49,724 nt of DNA from an uncultured Fibrobacter sp. GTDB lineage: Bacteria > Fibrobacterota > Fibrobacteria > Fibrobacterales > Fibrobacteraceae. The translations under genes and the position numbers were made by a program. How positions within the stretch are numbered: the stretch's first letter is position 1; each line of letters starts with the position of its first letter. The notes beneath the pieces are model-generated. The model was not told the origin of the DNA. It did not search any database and saw nothing but the letters and a program-made list of their open reading frames with translations. This document shows, piece by piece, positions 31,768 to 40,651 of the stretch. The DNA lies in assembly GCA_946405515.1 (NCBI GenBank), contig CAMJHM010000010.1, positions 1 through 49,724 on the forward strand. The letters run 5' to 3'.

Positions 31768-32781
31768 ATGAATATAGAAGAACTTGTTTTATCTCCCAAA
31801 ATAAACGAATACCTTTTTGCTCATGGCTATTCCGACGGCTTTGAGGTTGAACCCATTGCCGGTGCCGGTTCTGGCCGCCGTTATTACCGTATCAAGAATT
31901 CCGAACGGTCTTGCGTGGTGCAGGTTTCTCCCGAGGTGAACGACGATTTCAACCGTTTTGTCGAGTATTCCAAGATGTTCTTGGATTACAAGCTGCCTGT
32001 TCCCCGTGTCTATTGTGTCGATGCTTCGGCTTGCCAAATTCTCCAAGAAGACCTGGGCAAGCGCAGCCTTTACGATTACGTCAATCCCAGTGCCCAGTCC
32101 GGAAGCGTCCGCATCCTTTACCCCGAAGTGATCGAAGCGCTCATCCGCTGGCAGAACGCATCCCAGTCTCTGTTCAGCAACCACACCAACATCTGGCTGT
32201 ACCGGTTCGATTTTGCCGCCCTCAAGTGGGAGACGGATTACTTTACCCAGAACTTCCTGATGGACTACAAGGGCATCAAGGAAATTCCGGTTGCCGTCAC
32301 GAACTTCTATTCGCTCCTCGCTGTTTCTGTTGAGGCGCAGACCAAGGTGCTCATGCATCGCGATTTCCAGTCGCAAAACATTATGGTGCGTCCTAATTCC
32401 GAAATCGCATTCGTCGATTTCCAGGGGGCTCGCCGTGGTTCCATGTTCTACGACATTGCTTCGCTACTTTGGGACCCTTACGTTTGCCTCCCTCTCGACA
32501 TGATTAAGGATTTCTTCGAATACTGGCACACCTACTATGCTGGCGCCCGCATTTATTCCAAGGAAGATGCCTGGATGTGCTTCATCCATGCTAGCCTCCA
32601 GCGCGTGATGCAGGCTTTGGGAGCGTATTGTTTCCTTTCTAGACAAAAGAAAATTCAAAAGTTCGAACAGTACATTGAGCCGGGCAAGAAGCAACTCTTG
32701 GCGTTGTTCTCGGAATTCAAGCTCATTGCCAATGCGACTGACAAGGAACTCTTCCCGTTCATGGAAGAAGCCCTTTCGTAG
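31768..32781 (+). CDS. amgK: Sugar kinase of the APH fold, probable MurNAc/GlcNAc 1-kinase
   Basis: 337 residues with the aminoglycoside-phosphotransferase fold. The catalytic loop 'HRDFQSQNIMV' lies near residues 197-207 and the metal loop 'DFQGARRG' near 217-224, which is the typical AmgK form of both motifs ('HRDFQSRN' and 'IDFQGARRG'). AmgK phosphorylates MurNAc at C1 and hands it to MurU, a recycling route that bypasses early peptidoglycan synthesis. The neighbouring murU supports this. Followed 5 bases later by the EIIA-like gene. Confidence 0.82.
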   Translation: MNIEELVLSPKINEYLFAHGYSDGFEVEPIAGAGSGRRYYRIKNSERSCVVQVSPEVNDDFNRFVEYSKMFLDYKLPVPRVYCVDASACQILQEDLGKRSLYDYVNPSAQSGSVRILYPEVIEALIRWQNASQSLFSNHTNIWLYRFDFAALKWETDYFTQNFLMDYKGIKEIPVAVTNFYSLLAVSVEAQTKVLMHRDFQSQNIMVRPNSEIAFVDFQGARRGSMFYDIASLLWDPYVCLPLDMIKDFFEYWHTYYAGARIYSKEDAWMCFIHASLQRVMQALGAYCFLSRQKKIQKFEQYIEPGKKQLLALFSEFKLIANATDKELFPFMEEALS

Positions 32782-32786
32782 GCCAC

Positions 32787-33209
32787 ATGAAACCGATATC
32801 TTGTAAATTCTATAAAGAAACCGTGGATTTTGGGCGGGCTTTGGGCCTAGCCTATGAATCCCTCGTCAATTCGCCCCATGAATTCGATTCCATTGCCGCG
32901 TGGACCAAGCTTTCGGAACGCGTGTCGCAAGGGGTCTACATGGGGGACGGCTTGCTTTTGCCGCATACCCGCATCCCGGGTTTGCCCGCTCCACTGATGG
33001 CTTTTGTCGTTGCTCCGGAAGGTTTTTCGGGAGTGACCATCCCCGGCAGGGAAACGGCCAGGTTCATGTGCCTGCTGCTCTCTCCGGCCGAGTCGGCGAC
33101 CGTGCATACCCAGGCCATTGCGGAGATGGCTCGTCTCATTCTTGACAAGGAATGGAAGGAAAAAGCGCTCGCGTGCCAGTCGGACTCCGAAGTGTCCAAC
33201 CTCTTTTAG
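32787..33209 (+). CDS. PTS EIIA type-2 (PtsN-like) domain protein
   Basis: 140 residues resembling the fructose/mannitol/Ntr EIIA fold: 'LSERVSQGVYMGDGLLLPHTRIPGL' puts the phosphorylatable His at 60, followed by 'PLMAFVVAPEGFSG' and 'FMCLLLSPAES...HTQAIAEMARLILD'. Probably a regulatory phosphocarrier rather than a transporter part, as no EIIB/EIIC genes are near. It lies 5 bases after amgK, with no clear ribosome binding site, so it is likely coupled. A link with cell wall sugar recycling is inference. Confidence 0.75.
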   Translation: MKPISCKFYKETVDFGRALGLAYESLVNSPHEFDSIAAWTKLSERVSQGVYMGDGLLLPHTRIPGLPAPLMAFVVAPEGFSGVTIPGRETARFMCLLLSPAESATVHTQAIAEMARLILDKEWKEKALACQSDSEVSNLF

Positions 33210-33227
33210 CTCAGTTGAAAATTTAGC

Positions 33228-34676
33228 TTAGAACTGTATCGAGCCGGACAGCGTTGCCCGGTAACCTTCGTAGTCGCCAAAATACCGTGTGTACGATGTC
33301 CTGAGCGTTGCCCAGTACCACGGGGTGATGTCGATGGCCCCGCCGAGTTCGTTGTATCGGAGGGTGGAATTGTCGTTGAGGAATTTCTTGTCGGTACGGT
33401 CTTCGGGCCCATGAATATCCGTGATGTTTCCGCCGAAGGTGGTATCCTTGGCGACAGTTCCTGCGATAAGAGTTCCCTTGATAAACTTCCATGTGGCGCT
33501 CAGTTCGCTGTGAATTTCTTGGGCGTTGGGGCCAAGGTCGCTGCCTAGGCTTTGCGCATAATTCGCATACGTGTAACCGCCGCCTTTGTGGTGTGTGTAC
33601 ACCCAAGGCTCAATTCGAGTATATTCGGCAAACCAGTCCAGTGTCACGGGGCCGAGTCTCAGGTTGTCGCGAGCGAGGCCGATTGTTGTCGCCCACTTGT
33701 TGCCCCACCAGGAATCGTCAAACATGGATGTCGGGGTTTTCATGTCGTCCCAGAGGAGTTCTGCATAAAGTTCCCAGTTAGGGATAGTCTTCACGCTCAA
33801 ATCGAAGGCGAGCGATATGTTGTCCTGGTCGCCCAAAATGTGTTCTTGGAAATTGTAGAGCATGAACGGAAGGACGTATGTCCATTCAAAGTCGCGGTCG
33901 GTGCTGTCGGCATCGGCGTTGGGGTTGGTGTGCGCCGGTTCTGTTGTGGAACCGTACAAGGCCGTCTCAGAAAGGCCGAGCGTGATGTTTTTGGGCAGGT
34001 GCAGGTCAAGCCGGTGGGCATGCATGTATTTGCCTTTGTTCTTCTTTTCGAACAATTTGGCGGCGTATTGCGTGTATTCTATGGGCCCGAGTTCCAAACG
34101 GTAGCCAAAGTAGGGCGTGGGAGCAGGTACCCAGATACGGCTTGTCGAATCTTGCCATGGGCGGTTGATGCTCTTGTCTCCGCGCAAGATGACATGGTTG
34201 TATCGTGCGGGCCCAAATTCTAAAAAGTCAAATCCGGCAAGCAGGGTGATGGGCTTGAGCTTGTAAGATATATTGGCGGCAAACTGGTCCCATGTGCGTC
34301 TGTTCTCGCTTTGCTTGTTGTAGGGGAGACCTTCGTTGGGGTTGTAAAAATGGTCCGCGATTTCCCTGTTGGTGTGGTCCGTGTTCACTTTGACAAAGGC
34401 TTCAAAATTAAAAGCGTCGGTGAATTTGCCGTCGAGGAACAAGCGAACCGATGCGGAGTTGTCGTAATGTGTCGGGGCGTTCGAGAGGTTCGTGACGGTG
34501 GCGGAATCGAACAACTGCGCGTGGATGTTCACCAGGGCGCCCCGAGAAGTGTCTGCGAGGGTGAATGCCGTAGAATCTTCGAAGCCTTGGTAGGCAAGCG
34601 CCTGCGTAGCTAGCGTGATTGAAATCGCCAAGGTGGTAGAGAGAGTCTTAAACGAGGGGCGTTTTAGTGGGCACAT
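33228..34676 (-). CDS. Outer-membrane beta-barrel, capsule assembly Wzi-like
   Basis: 482 residues from the ATG at 34676: signal peptide (1-28, cleavage after ALA), then many amphipathic strands, ending in 'ATLSGSIQF'. Features such as 'GFDFLEFGPARYNHVILRGD', 'MHAHRLDLHLPKNITLGLSETALYG' and 'WELYAELLWDDMKTP' match the Wzi-type capsule assembly barrel (PF14052-like) as I know it. It overlaps the upstream glycosyltransferase by 13 bases and ends a minus-strand run of glycosyltransferases, which fits a role in surface polysaccharide attachment. A longer open frame to 34919 is not used because it covers the glycosyltransferase. Confidence 0.6.
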   Translation of the reverse strand: MCPLKRPSFKTLSTTLAISITLATQALAYQGFEDSTAFTLADTSRGALVNIHAQLFDSATVTNLSNAPTHYDNSASVRLFLDGKFTDAFNFEAFVKVNTDHTNREIADHFYNPNEGLPYNKQSENRRTWDQFAANISYKLKPITLLAGFDFLEFGPARYNHVILRGDKSINRPWQDSTSRIWVPAPTPYFGYRLELGPIEYTQYAAKLFEKKNKGKYMHAHRLDLHLPKNITLGLSETALYGSTTEPAHTNPNADADSTDRDFEWTYVLPFMLYNFQEHILGDQDNISLAFDLSVKTIPNWELYAELLWDDMKTPTSMFDDSWWGNKWATTIGLARDNLRLGPVTLDWFAEYTRIEPWVYTHHKGGGYTYANYAQSLGSDLGPNAQEIHSELSATWKFIKGTLIAGTVAKDTTFGGNITDIHGPEDRTDKKFLNDNSTLRYNELGGAIDITPWYWATLRTSYTRYFGDYEGYRATLSGSIQF

Positions 34677-35590
34677 AGGGCTTCCTTGAGCAAAGTCAGA
34701 TGGTTCTTGGCGTATTCCGCAAATTTCTTGTTGAACAGGGCGAAAATGCAGGTGGGGAGGAGCCGGACGAAACTGCGGCAGGAACGGAAAACTCTGGATA
34801 GCAGGATGCCTTTTTGCCCCATGTGTTTGCCGAACACGTATTGCTGGGATCTGTCGTGCTGTAGAGCTCGACTGAGATTGCTTTTGGCCGATCCTCCGCC
34901 CAGGTGGATGATGCTGCATTTGCTTTGGATATAGAAATGGTAGCCGATTTGGATTGCGCGATGGGCGAGGTCCCAGTCCTCGTAGTACATGAATATTTTC
35001 TCGTCAAAGCCACCCAGCATTCCATAAAGGTTTGCGGGCATCATCCAGCAAACAGCGCTCGCCCAGTAAGTCTTGTAGAAAGTTGTGTCGTCGCACAATT
35101 TGGGAGTCCCTTCCAGATGGCGTGCCGCTGCGGATTCCATCCGGAATGCGTTCAACAAAAATTGTAATGGGTTTATTTTTGTGAAATAATTGTGCTGTGG
35201 GGTCCCGTCGCTGTTCCGAACAGTCGGGACAACGATTGCATCGCCAAAGCGGGTTTGCGCTTCGGTCAGGGATTTGCGCAACTCGATGATGACTGCATAG
35301 TCGAGGCGAGTGTCGTTGTTCAAGAGGCAAATGGCATCGAACTTGATTTCGTCATCCTTGAGTCCTTGGACTGCCGCATTGTTTGCTCGTCCGAACCCGA
35401 GGTTTTCCGTTTGGGGGTAGACTCTCACGTGCGGAAATTGCTTGCGAATGTTTTCTACAGTTCCGTCGGTGCTTGCATTGTCGGCTACGGCGATGACAAA
35501 GTCGTCCTGCGGGAGCGCGGCGAGGTCGGCCAGGCAGTTCTGCGTTATGGGCCAGCCGTTATACGTGACCATGATGATGGCGGTTTTCAT
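34664..35590 (-). CDS. GT2 family glycosyltransferase (rhamnosyltransferase-like)
   Basis: 308 residues, GT-A fold. 'MVTYNG' start (7-12), 'VADNASTDGT' (35-44), 'LGFGRANNAAV' (64-74), metal-binding region LLNNDTRL (89-96) and the acceptor motif 'YYEDWDLAHRAIQIGY'. This layout is typical of rhamnosyl- or galactosyl-transferases of O-antigen and capsule synthesis. The C-terminal about 40 residues are basic and hydrophobic and probably lie on the membrane. GAGGAGG precedes the start. Overlaps its neighbours on both sides, so it belongs to the operon 37637-33228. Confidence 0.88.
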   Translation of the reverse strand: MKTAIIMVTYNGWPITQNCLADLAALPQDDFVIAVADNASTDGTVENIRKQFPHVRVYPQTENLGFGRANNAAVQGLKDDEIKFDAICLLNNDTRLDYAVIIELRKSLTEAQTRFGDAIVVPTVRNSDGTPQHNYFTKINPLQFLLNAFRMESAAARHLEGTPKLCDDTTFYKTYWASAVCWMMPANLYGMLGGFDEKIFMYYEDWDLAHRAIQIGYHFYIQSKCSIIHLGGGSAKSNLSRALQHDRSQQYVFGKHMGQKGILLSRVFRSCRSFVRLLPTCIFALFNKKFAEYAKNHLTLLKEALCAH

Positions 35591-36696
35591 GTGTTCCTCC
35601 TCGTGGTCAGCGATTCAAATAGTTCTAATAGAGTACGGGCCGAGTTTTCCCAGCTATAGTGTTCCAGGAGCTTGTTCAGCCCAGCATCTTCCTTTAGCTT
35701 TTGTTCTACAGCTGTTCTGTTGTTGTAGAACGACTTTATGGTGCTTGCGATGGATTCTGGGTCTTTTGCGTCAAAATATACAGCGAAGTCTCCGGCGATT
35801 TCTTCCATTGCACTGTCCTTGGTCGTAAGGACTGGAGTCTTTTGTGCTAACGCTTCGAGAACGGGGAGCCCGAACCCTTCGTACAACGATGGGAATATCA
35901 CGGCGGCACAGGAACGGTAAAGTTCGCAGAGCTCGTTGTCGTTGACATAGCCCAAATGTGTTATGTTATTTGCGATTGGCGTTTTAGAAAGGATGTTGTG
36001 GATAGACTTGTTTCTCCAACCTTTGGGCCCTGTAATGGTTAGCGGAATGTCTTGGCCGTTGTTGTGTAAAATTTCCAATGCGCGGATGAGTGTGGATAAA
36101 TTTTTGCGTGGCTCCAGACTACCGACAAAGAGGAGATTTGTGCCCCTCTGCTCCGCTATGGACTGTGTTGACAATGAATTGGCCCCATTGTAGACAACAT
36201 GCAATTTTGCAGGGTCTATTTTCGGGAAAAAGTGGAAAAGTTCGCTTTTCGTGAATTCAGAAACGGGGCAGATGGCGTCTGCGATTTCGATGGACTTGTT
36301 GCCAAAGAGCCTGTTAATCCAAAGGACGCTTTTGACCATGGTCTCCGGGAAGCGTTTGTACACGAGGTCGTGGACCGTCAATACGCGGAGGGCTTTCCCA
36401 GTGTTCCCGACGGGGAGAGTTTGTTCTGGCCCCCAGAAAATATCGATATCGTTTTCGCGGATAAAACCAGGCAGCGTGCTCTGCTGCCACAAAATGCCAG
36501 GAAGGCGTATTTCGCTTTTGCAGACTTGGACTTTGAAGTTTTTTGCCGTGGGGATAAATGGTGTTTTTGCCGGGGCGAACAACACGTATTCGTTTTGGTC
36601 GTCGATTTTTTGCAAGGCTTCGAGTATGCTGCGCAAGTAACGCCCGATTCCGGCGTTGTTGTAGCGGAGGCATTTTATGTCGATTCCGATGCGCAT
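35587..36696 (-). CDS. GT4 family glycosyltransferase
   Basis: 369 residues, GT-B fold. N-terminal 'MRIGIDIKCLRYNNAGIGRYLRSIL' with the Gly-rich acceptor loop, 'VHDLVYKRFPETM', then the C-terminal nucleotide-sugar domain with 'LFVGSLEPRKNLSTLIRA' and the E-x7-E region 'FPSLYEGFGLPVLEALAQKTPVLT'. Mannosyl-type transferase common in surface polysaccharide loci. Start overlaps the stop of the upstream GT2 gene by 1 base; stop overlaps the next GT2 gene by 4 bases. Confidence 0.9.
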   Translation of the reverse strand: MRIGIDIKCLRYNNAGIGRYLRSILEALQKIDDQNEYVLFAPAKTPFIPTAKNFKVQVCKSEIRLPGILWQQSTLPGFIRENDIDIFWGPEQTLPVGNTGKALRVLTVHDLVYKRFPETMVKSVLWINRLFGNKSIEIADAICPVSEFTKSELFHFFPKIDPAKLHVVYNGANSLSTQSIAEQRGTNLLFVGSLEPRKNLSTLIRALEILHNNGQDIPLTITGPKGWRNKSIHNILSKTPIANNITHLGYVNDNELCELYRSCAAVIFPSLYEGFGLPVLEALAQKTPVLTTKDSAMEEIAGDFAVYFDAKDPESIASTIKSFYNNRTAVEQKLKEDAGLNKLLEHYSWENSARTLLELFESLTTRRNT

Positions 36697-37637
36697 CAGT
36701 TCTTACCAAAAATTTTTTTGGCGAGGGGGAGGCCTACTGCCATGAAAAACACCCGCTGTAATGTTTTGATGGTGCCTGCCTGCAAAAAGAGGTCGTGGCG
36801 ATTGGCGAAAGCCCACGGAATGGCCGAGAGGCTGAAAGCAGACTGCTGGCGGAGCAACGAGATCTCCAGGAGCTTTTCGGCAAAGCGAGTTTCTCCGTTC
36901 GAAAGTTTGAGCTCGTGCCTATGACAGAGAATTTCTTCGATCCATTTTTGCTGTGTCGCCAGTGTTTCGCTCATGGATGGTTGGCGTGCGCCTCCGACGG
37001 CGTTGTTTCCGTGAATTCTGTATTTGACGACCGTTTGCGGGATTGGCTTTATTCCGCCGTTTTTCAGTGCATGCATGGCTACCCACCGGTCATGGACTGT
37101 GACATTCTCCGAAATGGGGAGAATTACGGGTAATAGGCTAGCCCTGAACAGGGAAAGGCATCCGGTGACGTTGTTGATTCCGGCAATTTGGCGTCTCATG
37201 CTGTTGTGCGTATCGATGTTCGAAAATTCGCGCCACGAGGGAGCGGTTCTCTGGCCTTTTCCGTCGATGACTTCGGCATCGCCGTACACGAGTGCAGCAT
37301 CCCCGATTTCGTTTTCAAGGGTCTCGAGTTTGTCGGCGAGCCAGATGTCGTCTTGGTCGGCAAGCGCGACAAAATCATCGTTGCCCAGTTGGAGCCTGGC
37401 TTCTTCGAGCCCCTTTGCAAAGGCCGCCCTGTGTCCTTGGTTTTTTGGGGAGCGGAGGATTTGCATGGGGAGACGAGTGCGGTTCATTTCTAAAATTTTC
37501 GCTGTGGAATCGGAGGAACCGTCGTCGATGGCGATAATCATGTCTGCGGGTCGTGTTTGCGCCACCAGGGAATCAAGCATCTCCGGAAGATACTTTTCTC
37601 CGTTGTAGGTTGCAAGAACAATGCAGATTTTCGCCAT
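36696..37637 (-). CDS. GT2 family glycosyltransferase
   Basis: 313 residues from the ATG at 37637. 'IVLATYNGEKYLPEMLDSLVAQT' opens the GT-A domain; 'IAIDDGSSDST' and 'ALADQDDIWL' carry the metal and UDP-sugar aspartates. The 'WVAMHALKNGGIKPIPQTVVKYRIHGNN' region is typical of polysaccharide GT2 enzymes. The open frame extends 447 bases further upstream, but that part overlaps the divergent glycosyltransferase and has no family resemblance. A TATATT box ends 6 bases before the ATG and there is no Shine-Dalgarno. First gene of the operon running to 33228. Confidence 0.88.
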   Translation of the reverse strand: MAKICIVLATYNGEKYLPEMLDSLVAQTRPADMIIAIDDGSSDSTAKILEMNRTRLPMQILRSPKNQGHRAAFAKGLEEARLQLGNDDFVALADQDDIWLADKLETLENEIGDAALVYGDAEVIDGKGQRTAPSWREFSNIDTHNSMRRQIAGINNVTGCLSLFRASLLPVILPISENVTVHDRWVAMHALKNGGIKPIPQTVVKYRIHGNNAVGGARQPSMSETLATQQKWIEEILCHRHELKLSNGETRFAEKLLEISLLRQQSAFSLSAIPWAFANRHDLFLQAGTIKTLQRVFFMAVGLPLAKKIFGKN

Positions 37638-37643
37638 GTTTTG

Positions 37644-37649
37644 AATATA
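37644..37649 (-). promoter_or_regulatory. TATATT -10 hexamer 6 bases before the GT2 ATG
   Basis: On the minus strand TATATT occupies 37649-37644 and the ATG begins at 37637. Same six-base gap as at four other genes; predicts a leaderless mRNA for the first glycosyltransferase of the operon. Confidence 0.5.
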
Positions 37650-37697
37650 GCTAATAATGGCCTGGTTTGTTGTGATTGCGGACACCCGTTTCTGTTC

Positions 37698-37705
37698 TAT
37701 ATTTG
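37698..37705 (+). promoter_or_regulatory. TATATTTG -10 element of the divergent GT4 gene
   Basis: TATATTTG lies about 35 bases before the chosen ATG at 37741. With the minus-strand TATATT at 37644 it makes a compact divergent promoter pair in about 60 bases. Confidence 0.5.
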
Positions 37706-37740
37706 TATTTTGTTTTGCGTTTGATGGACATGGAATGCGG

Positions 37741-38871
37741 ATGAGGCCGATGATGAATAGCCGAAAAAAGATTTTGCTTGTTTGCGACAAAAACGAATGT
37801 ACCAGTTTCGGTCGACTGGCGCTTTCCATCATGCAGGCTCTTGGCTCCGATTTTGATGTCGACACGCTCTGGCTCAAGACTCCCAAGTTCTTCGGTAATA
37901 AATCCGCTCGCGCAAAACTTGAAATTTGGGCCCCGTCCTTGCATGTAGGGTTCTTTACATTCCGCCGTCCGTTCAAGAGGATTCTTAGGCAAGAACAGCC
38001 CGATGTCGTCTTCTTCATCCGTCCAGAATTGGGATTTCTCGTCCCTATTGCTAAATCGGCGTGCCCCGCGACCAAGGCTGTCATGTTCGTACACGATACT
38101 TTTGCCGAAACTCTCTACCCAGACAGCCTCAAGTTCAAGGTGCTGAATCGCTTCTTTATCCGCGATACGGTCAAGTCGGATTACTACGTGTACAATTCCC
38201 GCTGGACCCGGAGTGAGGCTGAAGCGCATTTCGGTACGGCTGGAACCAGGGGTACGGTTATCGGTTGCCCTATTGATTCTAACCTTTTTAGTGCTCCCAC
38301 GCAGCCGATTGATTCTGCAGCCCGTGAGGCGTTTCGTGAAAAATTCAATATTTGCGGATTCAAGGCTATGTGCTTGAACGTGAGCTTGGACGAACCTCGC
38401 AAGAATATCGAAACTTATTTTGAGATGGCCCGCCTGTGCCCCGATGTGGCGTTTGTGCGGGTGGGGAAGGTTTCTGAGCGGTTGGAACAAATTATTGCCC
38501 GCGATCATTTGACTAACGTGTTCCATTTTCCCGAGTTTAAGGCGCATGAACTGCGCGATTTTTACCGCCATGCAGATTTGCTAGTTTATCCTTCGTTCTT
38601 GGAAGGTTTCGGCATGCCGCCCATTGAGGCGCTATCTTGTGGAACCCCATCTGTTTCTGCTGCGACCTCGGCCATGAAGGAAAACTTGGATGGCGTTGTC
38701 CCGTTGGTAGACCCGCCGACGGATGCCGCGGCCTACGTGGATATTCTGGAACGGGTGCTCGCTGGCGAGAATATCGTGGACGATGTCAAGAAGGCCGAAT
38801 TGCTGGAATATTGTTCCAATGCTGCCTTTGCACGGCGTATCGGCGGTGCGATTCTCGAGTCTCTTGAATAA
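37741..38871 (+). CDS. GT4 family glycosyltransferase
   Basis: 376 residues from the ATG at 37741; ATG 37750 and 37753 are also possible, as GAGG lies just before them. GT-B fold: 'KILLVCDKNECTSFGRLALSIMQAL' N-terminus, 'VHDTFAETLYPDSLKF', then 'LNVSLDEPRKNIETYFEMA' and the nucleotide-sugar motif 'VYPSFLEGFGMPPIEALSCGTPSVSA'. It is read away from the minus-strand glycosyltransferase operon and shares the promoter gap with it. It converges on the gene at 38893. Confidence 0.87.
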   Translation: MRPMMNSRKKILLVCDKNECTSFGRLALSIMQALGSDFDVDTLWLKTPKFFGNKSARAKLEIWAPSLHVGFFTFRRPFKRILRQEQPDVVFFIRPELGFLVPIAKSACPATKAVMFVHDTFAETLYPDSLKFKVLNRFFIRDTVKSDYYVYNSRWTRSEAEAHFGTAGTRGTVIGCPIDSNLFSAPTQPIDSAAREAFREKFNICGFKAMCLNVSLDEPRKNIETYFEMARLCPDVAFVRVGKVSERLEQIIARDHLTNVFHFPEFKAHELRDFYRHADLLVYPSFLEGFGMPPIEALSCGTPSVSAATSAMKENLDGVVPLVDPPTDAAAYVDILERVLAGENIVDDVKKAELLEYCSNAAFARRIGGAILESLE

Positions 38872-38892
38872 ATGATTTTTTAGGCTTGCTGC

Positions 38893-39618
38893 CTATTCCC
38901 TGATATCGCGGAGCATTTCGGGCGTCATCTTGCTGAGCGAGATGGCCGCCTCCCTCTTGATGTTCAGCGACTTAAGTCCGCTGAATAGAGAAAACCAGGC
39001 CAGTGGGTGCCTCAACGCAAATTTACCAGCCGCCGTAATGCCGAGGCTTTTGTACAAAGTCCTGATGCAGCCCGTGTTGTATTCTTTTGGGTCAAGTGGG
39101 CTATCTGCCGGGGTTCCCTCGATGACGAGGTAAGGAACACTTAGCATCCTGCCCCCTGCATGGAGCATTCGGAGTGAATAGTCCGCAAGTTGAAAATTTT
39201 CTAGGAGTGAATTGTCGATTCTCCCCGTACGTTGGACAATGCGGCGGCTGAACGCCACGATGTCCGGCTGTGGTGCTGCAACATAGCGGATGCTTGCTTT
39301 TTCGTCAATTTGTACGAAATCGCCTTTTTTCCCGATGACTTTTGCTCCAACAAAGCCTTTTGCCGTGCGGATCCGCGGGGCTAGGGCGTCGACCATGGGG
39401 AACGAGGCGTTGCATTCTGCAAGGTTGTTCAAGAATTCGCGCGTCACTTTGACATGTTCGCTTGCCACGACAATCCATTCGGCTTCGCTTGCTTCGAAAC
39501 CTTTGTTTATGTCGTCTACAAAGAACCAGCCGAGGGAGGGGTCTGTAAATGGTGGTGTTGGTTTTGTTCCGTCTGCGAAGCTTTTGCTCACGACGATGAC
39601 GTCGAATTGGCGGAGCAT
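38893..39618 (-). CDS. Reduced GT2-like glycosyltransferase
   Basis: 241 residues. The order 'AEWIVVASEHVKVTREFLNNLAE' (where active GT2 enzymes have the DxD strand), 'FVGAKVIGKKG', 'PDIVAFSRRIVQRTGRID' and 'NFQLADYSLRMLHAGGRMLSVPYLVIEG' follows the middle and acceptor half of GT2 enzymes. The canonical N-terminal 'S-x-x-Y-N' and 'D-D-x-S-x-D' motifs are missing, and no clear DxD is seen, so catalytic activity is doubtful. It starts 10 bases after the PorV-like gene, in the same operon. Confidence 0.55.
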   Translation of the reverse strand: MLRQFDVIVVSKSFADGTKPTPPFTDPSLGWFFVDDINKGFEASEAEWIVVASEHVKVTREFLNNLAECNASFPMVDALAPRIRTAKGFVGAKVIGKKGDFVQIDEKASIRYVAAPQPDIVAFSRRIVQRTGRIDNSLLENFQLADYSLRMLHAGGRMLSVPYLVIEGTPADSPLDPKEYNTGCIRTLYKSLGITAAGKFALRHPLAWFSLFSGLKSLNIKREAAISLSKMTPEMLRDIRE

Positions 39619-39628
39619 GAGGATATTC

Positions 39629-40645
39629 CTAGAACCCCAGCCGGAGGCCTATGCGGTGTTCCATTCCGAGCCCTTGGGCCAAATAGGAGAATGCGTAGTC
39701 AAGAGCGAAAAGGTTGGAACTGTATCCCAGGCCTAGGCTGAACAGCCTTGCCGTGTTGGCTTCGTCGGGGCGGCTGTTGGATGCGGCCAACTCCTTGATA
39801 TCGCGAACGAGGTCAAGCCAACTGCGTGTCCAGCCTCCGCGAATGGTGAAACTTTTGCCTAGGGCGTATTCGGCACCGATGTCGAGAATTGGGGGCGTGA
39901 AGCGCGGGAACTCTGTTGCCGTGTACATGGTGAGGCGGCGGATGCTCTTGGGCTTGAAAAATGCCGATGCCGTGAATGCCTGGCTCATGGCGTAATAGTC
40001 TTCTTCTCCGTCGTCGGAGTAGTCGCGCAGCATGGCTCCGAAATCCTTACCTGCAAGTGAAAGGCCGATGCTGTTGCTGTTGTTTTGCCAGGCAATACCC
40101 CAGTCGAGTGCGGCACCGATAGCGGTCCTGTCGGTGTTTCGTTCTTCGGCGAGTTTTTCGGCAACCACCTTGAGGCCAGCACCGAACTGGATGTGCTTCA
40201 TCGGGAAGGCGAGCCCAGCCGTGAACAGATGGCCGAAGGGGTTGTATTTTTGGTTTGTGTATTCGCCCATTTCGTCTACGCCCTGGATTTCACCGACATC
40301 GTACCAGTTATAGGATATCTGGATGGCGTAATCCTTGTACTTTGTCGTGTAGAACAGGGAGCCTTGGTTTTCGGCGAAGTCTCCGGTTTGCCAGTGGGCT
40401 TCTACGACGTGTTTTTTGCCTTCCTGCACGCGGAGAGCGGCCAGGTTCATCTGCGAAACGGTGGGGTCTGTGCTGGGCATGGCCCCAGCGGAGCGTTCCA
40501 GAGCGGCATTACGCGGGCTGTCGAAAGTGCTTACGAAAGAGAATGCTTCTTCGCCGGAATTGTCTTGTGAAAAATAGGCATGGCACAAGGCCGGTGCAAC
40601 AGACACGAGCGCGGCGCAAAACGAAACTCTTTTCAACAGGTTCAT
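39629..40645 (-). CDS. PorV/PorQ-like outer-membrane beta-barrel protein
   Basis: 338 residues: signal peptide (1-23, ALCHA), then 'SPRNAALERSAGAMPSTDPTVSQMNLAAL', the N-terminal plug pattern of PorV/PorQ/FadL-like barrels, and about 14 amphipathic strands with a C-terminal aromatic (GLRLGF). In type IX secretion, PorV carries substrates to the cell-surface attachment complex and PorQ is a close relative. Type IX-like sorting domains on two proteins in this window make such a role plausible, but the family also contains unrelated transport barrels. A TAGATT box ends 6 bases before the ATG. Confidence 0.6.
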   Translation of the reverse strand: MNLLKRVSFCAALVSVAPALCHAYFSQDNSGEEAFSFVSTFDSPRNAALERSAGAMPSTDPTVSQMNLAALRVQEGKKHVVEAHWQTGDFAENQGSLFYTTKYKDYAIQISYNWYDVGEIQGVDEMGEYTNQKYNPFGHLFTAGLAFPMKHIQFGAGLKVVAEKLAEERNTDRTAIGAALDWGIAWQNNSNSIGLSLAGKDFGAMLRDYSDDGEEDYYAMSQAFTASAFFKPKSIRRLTMYTATEFPRFTPPILDIGAEYALGKSFTIRGGWTRSWLDLVRDIKELAASNSRPDEANTARLFSLGLGYSSNLFALDYAFSYLAQGLGMEHRIGLRLGF

Positions 40646-40651
40646 GCCTCA

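Noticed and set aside
34677-34919. N-terminal extension of the Wzi-like frame
   Set aside because: The extension overlaps the glycosyltransferase and lacks a leader; the ATG at 34676 begins a clean signal peptide.
37638-38084. N-terminal extension of the GT2 frame at 36696
   Set aside because: It would overlap the divergent glycosyltransferase and precedes the natural GT2 start motif; the promoter box at 37644 also fits the shorter form.
38880-38896. TAGGC-TTGCT-GCCTA hairpin between convergent genes
   Set aside because: Five-base stem; T-run lies before rather than after the stem on the plus strand. Not a convincing terminator.
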